From Poronia punctata (taxonomy: Eukaryota > Ascomycota > Sordariomycetes > Xylariales > Xylariaceae): a stretch of DNA of 58,865 bases. The stretch lies in assembly GCA_022579005.1 (NCBI GenBank), contig MU401677.1, forward strand, positions 1 through 58,865, in the 5' to 3' direction. A program made the position numbers and the translations under genes. Positions 23,119 to 35,027 of the stretch are shown piece by piece; the first letter of the stretch is position 1; every line of letters begins with the position of its first letter. The notes under the pieces were generated by a model, which saw only the letters and a program-made list of their open reading frames with translations, was not told the origin of the DNA and made no database searches.

Positions 23119-24870
23119 ATTTTAAAGTTTATAAATTAAATATATAGCCTAAAACTACCTACTTATATAAATAGTTTTAGCTTATAAATTTAATAAAACT
23201 TTAATTTAACTTAATAGCACTAGTAAAGCTATTAAAAACTTAATACTTAGTTACTTTAGTTTTATACTAAAATTATAGCTTAAAAAATAAAAAACGCGCA
23301 AAAATAAATATAGCTATAAAATAATAAGCTTTAGCTAAAATATTATATATAAATAGCAACTTTATAAAAACTATTTAAAAAGTAAATAAGATTTTTTAAA
23401 TAAAAGCTTGCTAATAATTTACTATTATTTTATATTAATTTTAAAATATAAATATAAAAACTATAAATTATAAACTTATTAAAAAATTATTTAATATATT
23501 AGCTAACTAAGCTTATATTTTTAATAACTAAATTGTTTTAAAAACCTTTAAAAAGTTTTAATATATAACTAATATAATATAGTACTAATAAAAAATTTAA
23601 AAGTTAATTTAAACTTTTGCTAAATTATATATTAAAAAAAGTAATAAGCTAAGCTTTTTTTTTATTGCTTTAACTAAAAATAAAAAAATACTATACTTAA
23701 CTTTAATAGCACTATAAACTTAAGTATATTTAAAAACTTTATAAAAACTTACTTAAAAGTATTATTTTAAAAATTTAAAATATATATTTTAATATTATTA
23801 GCTTATTAAATATAAGTAAATAATTTATATGTTTTACTTATTATAAGCAAAAACACTATATTTAACTTAAACTATTAAGCTTATTATTTAACTAAACTAG
23901 GCTTATATAAAGTTGCTATGCTTATAAATAAGCTATAGTAACGCTACTTATAAACAATACTAATAAAACTATAAATTGTATTATTTAAAAGCTAATTAAT
24001 GTATATAATAAAATTAACTGCTTTAAAACTTAAGTTGCTAATATAAACTAATAAGTAATAAGCTTTTTACTATATAATTATTTTATGTTTTATAATAATA
24101 CTTTTTTTAACTTTTACTATACTTTATAAATTTATAAAAGTTAAAATATTAACGTTTTATAATAATAAAAAAATAATTAAAGTTACTTTTAAAGTATAGC
24201 TATAATATATAAAAAATTACTTTAAAGCTAATAAAAACTAGTTTATAAATAATAAAGCTAAAATAGCTAACATTAAATCTTATTTAAAAAGCAATATAGC
24301 TAAAAGCTTATAACTTTATTTATAAAATAATTATTTAAACTTAATTAATATTTTAACTAAACTATTAAACTACTTAAAAAGTAAATATAAAAATATTAAT
24401 AAAACATAATAAGTTAAAGTTAAATATTAAAAACTAAAAATAAAAAGTTTAGCTAATTATTAAACTTTTTAAAAAAGCTTTGTTTGCTTTATAAGCAAAT
24501 AGCATATTTTATATACAAAAAAGAAAATTATAATAAACTTACTTTTTAATTATAATAAAAAATTATAGCGTAGTACTTTAATATAATTATAAACTTTAAC
24601 TTTTTTATTTAATACTATACTTAAGTAGTATATACTTTTTAATAAAAAAATAAGCATAAAATAATTTAAAAGCTAACTAATAACAATATTTATATTAATA
24701 ATAGTATAACTAAGCTAATATAACTAATAATAAATAACGCTTAACTTGCTTTACTTTAAAGTAATAGTAAAGGTTTACATAATAAAGCTAAAAAAAATAA
24801 TTATAACATAATTAAATTATAACTTAAGCTTTTTATTAAACAAATAAAAATATTTATTATTAAAAGTTAT

Positions 24871-24912
24871 TATTTTAATTATAAAAAATAAAGCTATACT
24901 TTTTATAATTAT
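24871..24912 (+). pseudogene. Gag zinc-knuckle fossil of copy 1
   Basis: Codons read YFNYKK*SYTFYNY, the RIP-decayed form of a CX2CX4HX4C knuckle: all three Cys are Tyr, Gln is TAA, Gly is Ser and His is Tyr. Alignment with copy L (His kept) and copy 3 (first Cys kept) supports the reading. Confidence 0.75.
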
Positions 24913-26510
24913 TTACTAAAAAAAAAATTAAACTAGTAAGTATAAATTTATATAATATTTATAATATATAAATATAACCTTAAAAAATAAGTATAAACTA
25001 AAAAAAATATTAAATAAGTACTAAAAAAATAACTTTAAAGTAAATAAACTTTTACTTAAAAAAATATTACTTTTAATATATATTAAAACATATAAAAAGC
25101 TTAATATTATAAATAAATATATAAAAGAAAAACTTTTTATATTTAGCTATACTTTATTAAATAATAGATTTTTTTTGCTTATAAACAATATGCTTAGTAA
25201 TATAAAAGCTAACGTATATATAGCTATAAATATTAAGCTTACTAAATAAGTTAAAATAAACTTAAATTTTATAATATTAATAAACTTTAATTATTAAATA
25301 GTAATAAAGTTTAATAGCAAAACTAGCTAAAATATTTATAAAATCTTATTAACTACGTTTTATATTAATAAGCAAACTTTTAAAAAAGTTTAACTAATTA
25401 TTTTATAAATATAATACGCTATAATACTAAAAAAACTATAGTTTAGTTAATATAAAATCTTGCTAAATTATTAAAATTATTATTTTTTATTTTTTAAAAA
25501 CCTTTTATAAAGTATTATATACTAGCTAAATAAAAATAACTTATACTAACTAGCGCTTATAAAAAAGCTAACTAAACTATAAAATAACTTAAAAAAACCT
25601 TGCTAAATTAAATATAAAAAAAATAAAAAAAACTATATAAAATAATAACTTAAATAAAAAAAACAATAAAAAGCAAATATAAAAAGCACTTAGTAAGTAG
25701 TTATTAAATGCTTAAAAACTATATTAAATATAAAAAAATAGCATAGCTTAATATAAAAAAACTAAATATAAAGTTATACTTGCTTATAGTTTTATTATTT
25801 TAATATATAATATACGTTAACTGCTTAAAAAACTAAGTAAAAATAATAAGTATAAAAAAATTAAATTTTATTATTAAAAAATAAAAAATAAAAAAACTTT
25901 TTAATAAAAAAAGCAAAAAATTAAAATAGCAAGTATTAAAAGTTATACTATTAAAATATTATAACCTTTTTTATACTTTTAATAAAATTAATTTAAATAA
26001 GCTTTTTTTATAACAACTTAATATAAATTACTTTATAAACTGTTTTAATAAAAAGTTACTTAATAACTTAAAATATAGCTTATTATATAATATATTTTTA
26101 ATAAGTTAAAAGCTATATAAAAATACTTTATTAGCTATTTATATAAAAAAATTATAAAGTTAAGCAATATATTATAAGCATTACTAGTTTTATTTATTTA
26201 AAAACTTTATAAAAAACTATAATTTTATATAAACTATAAAAAGTTAAATAATTTAATAAAAAAAAACTAATACTTTTTATTTTTATTTAAAAAAAAGTTT
26301 TTATAAATTTTTAAAGCAAAAATCTTTATAAAAATAAACATATAATAAGCATTTTATTAAATATAAATAATAGCAAAAATAAAAAACCTAATAATATTTT
26401 ATACTAAATATAAAGCTTATAAATATAAAATATTATTGTTTAGCTTAATTAATAGCTTATTTATATTTTAAAAGTATATTAATAATATATTATTTAATTA
26501 CTTAAATTAT

Positions 26511-26549
26511 TTTTACTATATATATATAAATAATATTTTTATATACTTT
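26511..26549 (+). pseudogene. Reverse-transcriptase active-site fossil of copy 1
   Basis: Codons read FYYIYINNIFIYF. The two catalytic Asp positions, at 26529-26534, are both AAT (Asn). The surrounding hydrophobic pattern is that of a Ty3/gypsy RT core. Confidence 0.82.
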
Positions 26550-29289
26550 AATATATTAAAAAAATATTAAAAATATATAAAAAAAGTATTATAAAAACTA
26601 AAAAACGCAAGGCTATAAGCTAACTTAAAAAAATTAAAATTTTATATTATTTAAACTAAGTTTTTAAAATATATAATAAGCTTTAATAGTATTAGTATTA
26701 ACTTTACTAAAATAAAAATAGTTTAAAATAAAAATATTTTTATAACTATTAAAAGCGTATACTTTTTTAAAAAAATTTAGACTTTTTATTAAAAATTTAT
26801 TTAAAAACATAGCTAAAAAGCATATTTATTAATAGTACTTATTTATTATAATATTGCTTTTATATAAAATAAACGCTATAAAAAAGCATTTTAAAAGCTA
26901 AAAAAAATATTAACATTTACTTTTTTTTTTATTACTATAATTATAAACTACTTATAAAAGTTAAAATAAACGCATTAAATAAAGTAGTAACTAAAGTACT
27001 ATTATAACTATATTTAAATAATAAGTAGCACTTTATTACGTTTTACTTAAAAATAATAAAAAAAGTAAAGTTAAATTATAAAATATATAATAAAAGAATA
27101 TTAGCAATAGTTTTAGCGTTAAAAAAATAGCATATAAAGTTAATTAAATGCTAATAAAAAAACTATTTTTAATTATTATAAACTATAAAGTATTAAAGTA
27201 CTTTAGTACTAAATAATATTTTAACTTATAGTATACTAAGTAGTTTATATTATTAATTAAATATAACTTTATAGTTATATATAAACTAAAAAAAAAATTA
27301 TTATAGCTAATGCTTTATTAAAAAAGCAAAAAAACATTACTACTTAAAAAGCTAAAATAATATTATAATAATATGCTATATTTTTTAAATTAATAATAAT
27401 AAAGTTTATATTTAAATAAATAAGCAAAATATTTATTAAAGTATTTATATTTAAACTTTTAAAAAAAGTAAAAGATTTTATAAGTTTTTAGCTTATTAAT
27501 AAAATATTATAAAAAAACTAAAATAATTTAAAAATGTAAATATATTAGCAAAAAATATAAACTTAAGCTAAAAGTACTAATAACTTATAAGCTATATAAA
27601 ATAAACTAATAACGTATAAAAAATAATTAGTAATATTAAATTTACTTTATATATATATAAAGCTAATTATAAAAGCTTATAAATAAATACTAATAATATA
27701 CTTAAAAAAATAATTAGTAGCAAAATAATATTAGTAGCTTAAGTTAAAAACAATTATAATAAATATATAGCTAACTGCTTATAATATAAACTTATAAAAG
27801 CTTTAAAAAATAAAATACTAAAAAAACTAACGCTACTTTTAGTGCTTAAGCATATATAGCAATATTTAGTAATTAATTTTAAATAAATATTAAAAAATAA
27901 ATATAAATTTAATAATATAATAGTTATAATAAACAAGTTAAGCAAAAACGCTTAATTATACTTTATACTATAAAGGTTACTACTTAATAAGCAGCTTAAA
28001 TATATTATAAAAAATTATTTTAAGTTTTTAGCTTACTAATAATAATTATTTTAAACTATAAACTTTAATTTATATTTACTTTTTTTAATAAACTAGCTAA
28101 AATTTTAAAAATTATATAAATGCTAGCTTTAGCTAACTATTATAAAACTATAAAGTAAATAAAAATTACAAATAAATATTTAAACTAATTACTACGCTTT
28201 TATATTAGCTACTATTAAAATAACTAGTTAAAACAAATTTTAATAATAAACTATTTACTAGCTACAATTTTATATAAGTTTATAAGCTTGTTACCTTATA
28301 AAGTAAAAATAAAGTTTTTAATACTATTTTACTTTAACTAAAAAAATAAAACTTTAAAAAAAAAATTAAAAACATTATTTTAAAAAAAGGCCTAACTATA
28401 AAAAAGGCCTAAAGTAAAGCTTAAAAAATTAAAAACTATATTTATATAGTAAAGCGTATTTATAATAAGCTTAAAAGCAAATAATAAATTAAGCTAATAA
28501 AAGTTATTAAAAACTTAACTTTAACGTTAAAAACTACGTATTTATTTTTAAAAATTATTAATTATAATAAACTAACTAACTTTTTAATAAGCTTAATTAT
28601 TTTATAACTTAGTAAAAACTTTTAATACTATATTAAAATAATAATATTTATGCTTTTAAAGTGCTATACTAATAATATATAATTAATAAGTATTATATAA
28701 ACTAACTTTATAAATACTTTAATAACTTATTATTAAAATAAAAAGCTATAAACTAAAGTATAAAAATAATTAAGCTAATAAGTAAAAAAAAAAAATTTAT
28801 AATTAAATAAATTTATATATTAAAACTATATTATAATAAGCTATAGTATAAAGTTAACTAAAAAAATAAAATATTAATAAAAAATAGTACTTTGTTAAAA
28901 ACTTTAAAAATAATATAAAATTATTAAAAACTTTTATAAATAGCATTTTAAAGCTATAAAACTTTTAATATAGCTTACTAAATAATTAAAAATAGCAAAA
29001 AAAAAAAAATTTAATAAACTTTATAAAAATAATAATAAAGCTATAATAAGTGCTACTTAAAAAACGCAAAAATAAAATATATAATAAAAAAGCATTTTAT
29101 ATAGTTAATATAATATAGTTAGTTATAAAAAAACTATACTATAACATAATAGTATAAAAGCTTTAACTATTATAATAATTAGTAAATATTTAAAATGATT
29201 TTCTTTTAGCTAAAAAATAACTAATTAAAAATTTAAAAAATATTAGTTTAAAGCTAAGTTATACTTTAAAACAAGTTTTTTTTTAAAGT

Positions 29290-29534
29290 AGTTATAAATT
29301 AGTTAATAGCAATATAGCTAACTAAATAGCTTATAGCTATTACTTTTTTTAAATAATAAATATAAGGCCTATACTTATAAACAGCTATAGCTTTACTATT
29401 TAGTGCACATATAAGCTTATACCTTTAATAAGAATTTAAAAGCTTTTTTTTCTTTTTTTTTTTACCTTAAGATTTTTAGCAATAAATTAAGTTACCTTTT
29501 AAAGCTTTACTTTTTTTATAACTTATTTATAAAA
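29290..29534 (+). repeat. 3' LTR of gypsy copy 1
   Basis: 245 bp, direct repeat of 22878-23118. It is followed by ACTAT, which also precedes the 5' LTR, and then by resumed minisatellite units. Confidence 0.88.
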
Positions 29535-29539
29535 ACTAT

Positions 29540-29630
29540 TACCTTTAAAAATAACCTATTAAAGCTATAACTTTTTAAATTTAATTACTATAACTATTAC
29601 TTTTTAAAATAACTTATATTATTTTTAGCT
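29540..29630 (+). repeat. Minisatellite remnant downstream of gypsy copy 1
   Basis: Plus-orientation units (TTACCTTTAAAAATAACC and relatives) continue the array interrupted by the retrotransposon, then give way to reversed units around 29620-29640. Confidence 0.75.
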
Positions 29631-31535
29631 ATAAGAAGTAACTATAATAATTATAACTATAAAAAGTTATTTTAAAAGTTATAACTAAAAAAAATAAATA
29701 AAAAGTTTAGCTTAAATAATTTTTAAAGCTAAAAGCTAAAAAATAAGCTAAAGTAACTAAAAAAATTATAATTATAAAAAATAACTAAAAAGGTTATAGC
29801 TATAAAAAGTAAAATTTATAGCTATAACTAAAAAAAATAAATAAAAAAGCTAAATTAAATAATTTTTAAAGCTAAGGGCTAAAAAGTAATTAAAAAGGTT
29901 ATAGTTATAAAAAGTAACTAAAAAAGTTATAGCTAAAAAAAGTAAATAAAAGTATTATAAGCTAAAAAGTTTATTTTTTAAGCAATAACTAAAAATGTTA
30001 AAATTAAAAGCTATAGCTAAAAAAGTAGTTAAAAAGGTTATAGCAATAAAAGTTAAATTTTAAAGCTTTAAAAAATCTAGTTAAATAATTTATAAAGCTA
30101 TAAGCTAAAAAAATTAAAAGTTTAATTTAAAGCTAAAGCTAAAAAAGTAACTTAAAAAGTTATAATAATAAAAAGTAGTTAAAAAAGTTATACTTAAAAA
30201 AAGTAGCTAAAAAGGTTATAGCTATATAAAGTTAAGTTATATAATTTTTAAAGCTATAATTAAAAAAAGTAGTTAAAAAGGTAATATTTAAAGCTATAAC
30301 TATAAAAAGTAAATTTTAAAACTAAAAAAACTTAAATTAAGTAATTTTTAAGCTAAAAGCTAAAAGTTTAAAATTTAAAATTATAGCTAAAAAAAATAAC
30401 TAAAAAGATTATAGCTAAAAAAAGTTAAAAAAAAAAAAAAAGTAAAGAAATTATAGCTATAAAAACCTAAGTTAAGTAATTTTTAAAGCTTAAAAGCTAA
30501 AAAAGTAGCTAAAAAAATTATAGTTAAAAAAGTTAAAATTTAAAGCTATAATTAATAAAAGTAAATAAAAAAGCTAAATTAAATAATTTTTAAAGCTAGA
30601 AAGTAAAATATAAAGCTATAGCTAAAAAAATGTTAAAAACATAATAGCTATAATAAATTAAATTAAGTAATCTTTAAAGTTATAATTAAAAAAAAGTAAA
30701 TTTTAAAGTTAAAAGCTAAAAAAGTTATTTTTAAAGCAATAATTAAAGCTATTAAAATTTAAAGCTATAGCTATAAAAAGTAAAATTTAAAGCTAAAGCT
30801 AATTTAAAAAGTTATAGCTATAAATAATAACTAAAATAATTATAGCTAAAAAAGTTAAATTTTAAAACTAAAAGCTAAAAGGTTTAAGTTAAGTTATTTT
30901 TAAAGCTATAATTAAAACAATTAAAATTTAAAGCTATAGCTATAAAAAATAAAATTTAAAATTATAGCTATAAGTTAACTAATTTTTAAAGCTAAAAGCT
31001 AATAAAAAAAAAGTAAAAGAAAAGGGTTTAAAAGGTAACTAAAAAATTTATAGCTATAAAAGTTAAATTTTAAAGTTATAAGCTAAAAAAGTTAAGTTAA
31101 ATAATTTTTAAAGCTAAAAGCTATAGTTAATAATTAAAAAAGTTAAAACTATAAAAAATAAATTTTAAAACTATATGCTAAAAGTATTAAGTTAAGTAAT
31201 TTTTAAAGCTAAAAGCTAAAAGAAAAGTAATTAAAAAGGTTATAGCTATAAAGAAATCTTTTAAAGCTATAGCTAAAAAAATAGTTAAAAACATTATAGC
31301 TATAAAAAGTAAATAAAAAGGTTATAGCTAAAATAGTAAATAAAAAAATTATAAGCTAAAAAAGGTTATTTTTAAATGTATAACTAAAAGTATTAAAATT
31401 TAAAGCTCTAGCTAATAAAAAAAGTAACTAAAAAGGTTATAGCTAAAAAAATTAAATTTTAAAGCTAAAGGCTAAAGGGGTCAGGTTAGGTAATTTTTAA
31501 AGCTATAAGCTAAGGGCTAGGGGGGTTAGGTTAGG
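29631..31535 (-). repeat. Minisatellite array, reversed orientation, second block
   Basis: Same degraded reversed units as 19760-22200. The junction at 29600-29700 resembles that at 19720-19830 almost base for base. Towards 31440-31535 the units regain G and C (GGGGTCAGGTTAGGTAATTT, then GGGCTAGGGGGGTTAGG), so the RIP intensity falls again at this edge. Confidence 0.78.
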
Positions 31536-31650
31536 TAATTTATAAAGCCATGGGCAAAAGGATTACTTCTCGTAAACTCGGGTTTGATTGCACCTCCGGG
31601 GCTCCCAGTGAAATGGGTCATGAGCTTTACAAGTACGCTTACATAATAAG
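31536..31650. other. GC-balanced unmutated patch
   Basis: Roughly 115 bp with normal composition (GCCATGGGC, GCACCTCCGGGGCTCCCAG) between the satellite edge and the next transposon. It contains CTCGTAAACTCGGG (31569-31582), the exact reverse complement of 18637-18650 in the 5' flank of the gene. No tRNA or open frame was found in it. Confidence 0.65.
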
Positions 31651-31682
31651 AATTGCTAGGGGAGCATCTATTAGATTGCTAC
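31651..31682 (+). mobile_element. Element M copy A, left fragment
   Basis: The first 32 bp, starting AGAATTGCTAGGGGAGCATC, match the start of element M at 44332 and, in reverse complement, its end at 45192. The element is interrupted here by the TA-flanked DNA transposon and resumes at 34578 with AGCACC. Confidence 0.8.
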
Positions 31683-31684
31683 TA

Positions 31685-34575
31685 CTGCATTTTTTCGAAA
31701 AACTGCAACTAGCGCTAAAATGATAATGGTTAGGCTAGTAATTAAAATTATATTTACTTTTAACCTCTTTTTGCTACTTTATTTTTTAGCAAACAAAAAA
31801 AATCTTTAAGATTTTATTTTTTTACTTTTGCTTATAATGCTATTTGCAACTTGCTTTACTTACTAACTTAAATAATAAAAAAGCTTACTATTATATTTAT
31901 TACTATATATTTTTTATTATATAAAAATACTAAAAAAACGCTATAAACTAACGCTATTAAAAATAAATATTTAACTATAGCTAAAAGTTATTATTAAGTA
32001 TAAGTAACTATATTTAAATAGCCTTTTTTATTGCTAATAAAGCTATTTATATATAAATAAAGCTATTAGCATAATGCTTTATAATAAGTGCTTTAAGCTT
32101 TGCTATTTTTATATTATTATGCTTAATATATTTTTTAATATAACTTATTATTATAGCTATATAAAAGTTTATAACAATACTTATTATATAAGCTATATAA
32201 ACGCTAAAAAAAACCTATATTTAATAATTTAATAAAAATTAAAAGCTAGTTAAATTATATTAGTAATAATAAGTAAAGTAATAAAATATTTAATAAAAGT
32301 ATAGCTATAAAAGTAATTTATTAAGTTTATAATAATATAAAGTTACTTAGTTACTTAGCTTATTTTATAAATTATTTTTAAATTTAAAAGCAATAAGTAA
32401 TTTGCTTTATAATTATTATTTTAATAAACTTTTATTATTATTAAATAAATTTAAATTGCTAGTAATTTTACTAAAAACATTATTAAATAATTAATATAAC
32501 TAAATTAAAAGTATAAATATAAAAGTAACTATGCTAAAACTTTATATTTTTATTTATAATATAACTAAGTTAAGCTAACTAAATATATTAATAATAAAAT
32601 TAATATTTTTAATAATTAACGTTATATTTATATTATTTAAGCATTATACTAAGTTTATTTTTATTTTACTTATATACAAGCTATAATTATTATATAAGTT
32701 TTTTAAATTTTTAACTAATAAGGCTTTATAGCTATTTAGTAGCAAACCTAGCTTTTTAGCTATTATAATAAACTTTTTTATACTATTAAAAGCTTTATTA
32801 GCTTTTAAAATATTATAATTTATATATAAATTAAGTAGTTAATAAAACTTATTAAAGCAAAGTTAATATTATTAAATACTTTTTATACTAATTTTATAGT
32901 TATTATAGCTATTAAAATATACTAAAATGCTTATTTTTATAAAAACCCTTGCTACTATTTTTATATTTTCTAGCTTAAAAGCCTTTTACTATACATTTTT
33001 TATAATATAAGTAGCTATATTCTTTTTTAGCTAATAGTTTATTTTTTTAGCAGTTAACCTGCTTTTTGTTAAGTGCTTTATATAAAAATTTAATTTTTTA
33101 TAAACCTACCTTTTAAAAATACTATTAAACCTTATATTTAAAAGTTAAAAGTAAGCAATAAAGCTAAGTAAAATAAAGGTAGTAAAAATGTTTTTTTAAT
33201 ATAGCTTTAACTTTTTTTGTTTTATAAAAAAAACAATATTAATAACTAGTAAACAGTTTTTTTTTAGTATAAGTAGCTAAATTAGTACATATTTATTTTT
33301 TAAACAATCTTTTATTATTATACGCGCTTTTATTAAATTTAATAGTAATACTATTATAATAAAGCAGCTAGTTTTTAAAAAAACAATACTATTGCTATAA
33401 AAAATTACTAAAAGCTTTAACATATAAAATAATACTTATTAGCTATTATTGTTAACACTAAAATAGCTTATTATTTACTTTACTTGCTATAGTTTAATTT
33501 ACTTTATACTAACTTTAAGCTTTTAATATTATAAGTATACTTATTAATAAATTTAAATAGTAAAGGCGTTTTATTAAAATTAATAATTTAGCTAAAGCTA
33601 AACTTATTAAATAAAATACTTTATATTAAATTGCTTATTAAAGTAATGTTTTTTTAATTTAATTTATTATAACAATTTTGCTAAATAAACTATAAGAATT
33701 TATTAATATAGTAAACAACTTTTGCTAAAACCTTTAATAAAGCATACATTACTTGCTAGCAGCTTATTTAAAAGCAATTTAAAAAGCTATAAAACTAACT
33801 ATTTAAAAAAAACAAAAATATAAAAGCATTTAAAATATATAACTTTAAAAAATAATAAAGCTTTTTGCTTAAACTAGTGCTTGCTAACAAGCTAGCAAGC
33901 TTTTTAAGCTTTATAAAAGGCTTTATAAAGTTAAATTTTTAGCTTAAGCTAATAAAGGCTATAATAAAAGATTTTGCTATTAAATAAAGCTTTACGCCGT
34001 AGCTACTACTTTAAAATTATAGTTTTATTGCTTATTTTAAAGTATATAATAGCTTTATATAAAAATAGCTATTAAAAGCTACTTTTAATAAGTATAGCGC
34101 CTTTAAAAAGTTAGCTACTTATAAAAAACTAACTTTATTTATTTATAATATATAAAATATAATAGTTTTTAAAAAATAATAGCACTTTAACTTTCTAGTG
34201 CTATAAATAGCTTTATATAACCTTTTAAACAAGCTTAAAAAGCTTAAAATTAGCTTTTATAAAAAGCTTTTTTTTACTATATTTAAGCTTAGGTAGTTAA
34301 GCTTTTATAAGTAGTGCTATATTAATTTTTATTATAAATTTAAATGAATTAAGGTCTAGATTAATTAAACTATAAAAAAGGCAGGTATATAGGTCTATTA
34401 ATTAAAAAAACTAAGAATAAACATTATATTATAGCAAATTATTAAAATAAAAAAATAATCTTATAGGGATTTTTTAATATTTACCTTTATAGATCTTTTA
34501 CTTAAAATAGCTAGTTTATCTGCTAATTATTCTTAGCAATTTTAGCGCCGGTTATAGTTTTTTAAAAAAATGCAG
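31685..34575. mobile_element. Tc1/mariner-like DNA transposon, degraded
   Basis: The 2891-bp element is bounded by 37-bp terminal inverted repeats (31685-31721 and 34539-34575) that start CTGCATTTTTT and agree at 31 of 37 positions; all six differences are transitions. TA dinucleotides flank both ends (31683-31684 and 34576-34577), and removing the element restores the sequence of element M (CTACTAGAGCACC in the copy at 44332). TA duplication and short inverted ends indicate the Tc1/mariner superfamily. No transposase motif could be read in the AT-rich interior (31722-34538), which has no open frame, so the orientation is unknown. Confidence 0.82.
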
Positions 34576-34577
34576 TA

Positions 34578-34824
34578 AAGCACCTTATTTTACTTATATC
34601 TACCTAATACTTAATAAAGCTTAAAAGGTAGATCTTATATACGCTTAACCTAAATTATATATACTATATATATATTTTACCTTTAATACTACTTTTAACA
34701 CTACTTTTAACACTACTTTTAATACTATAAAATTTATTATTACTTTTAATCCCTTTTTAAAAAAGGCTTTATAATATAAAAGGGCAAAAGTAGCAAGGTA
34801 ACAAGGCTAAAAAAAGTAGTTAAC
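34578..34824 (+). mobile_element. Element M copy A, middle fragment
   Basis: Colinear with the reverse complement of copy B (45192 leftwards): AGCACCTTA, AAAAGGTAGATCTTATATA, then a short run of the 12-bp minisatellite (about 34682-34725) and AAAAAAAGTAGTTAAC. It ends at the TTAAC target site of the LTR element and resumes at 44155. Confidence 0.82.
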
Positions 34825-35027
34825 AGACTAGGTTAACTAATATAGTACATCTAAACGATCTAGAAGATCTTTAGTGCATGGTTATATAATCTAGTTATAT
34901 AACCTATAGTTATATAACTGCTAACTAGTGCTTTAAGCATTTTTATAAAGTAGCTTTAGCTACTAACGGCTATTTTAAATCTTAAAATTAATTAATTTTA
35001 TTTTAACTAACTAACTTAATACTATTA
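34825..35027. repeat. Left LTR of the 9.33-kb element
   Basis: Aligns without gaps to 43952-44154. From 34836 on, about 26 differences are seen by eye and all but one are transitions. It contains GTTATATAACCTATAG-type inverted motifs. The ends are AG...TA rather than TG...CA. Confidence 0.85.

Larger units (their letters stand above)
22878..29534 (+). mobile_element. Complete but dead Ty3/gypsy-type LTR retrotransposon (copy 1)
   Basis: The element is 6657 bp with LTRs at 22878-23118 and 29290-29534 and the 5-bp target duplication ACTAT at 22873-22877 and 29535-29539. Inside, a Gag zinc-knuckle fossil (24871-24912) precedes a reverse-transcriptase core (26511-26549), in Gag-Pol order on the plus strand. 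Every frame is filled with stops, with Gln-to-stop, Gly-to-Ser, Asp-to-Asn and Cys-to-Tyr changes typical of RIP. No chromodomain, primer-binding site or integrase motif could be read with confidence. The gypsy assignment rests on the form of the RT core and the single CX2CX4HX4C knuckle. It sits within the plus-orientation minisatellite. Confidence 0.88.

Noticed and set aside
27754..27945. 63-codon frame on the minus strand
   Set aside because: It lies antisense to the decayed pol region of gypsy copy 1; hydrophobic low-complexity composition only.
31560..31650. tRNA-like GGTTTGATTGCACCTCC in the unmutated patch
   Set aside because: No A-box, acceptor stem or cloverleaf could be built around it.
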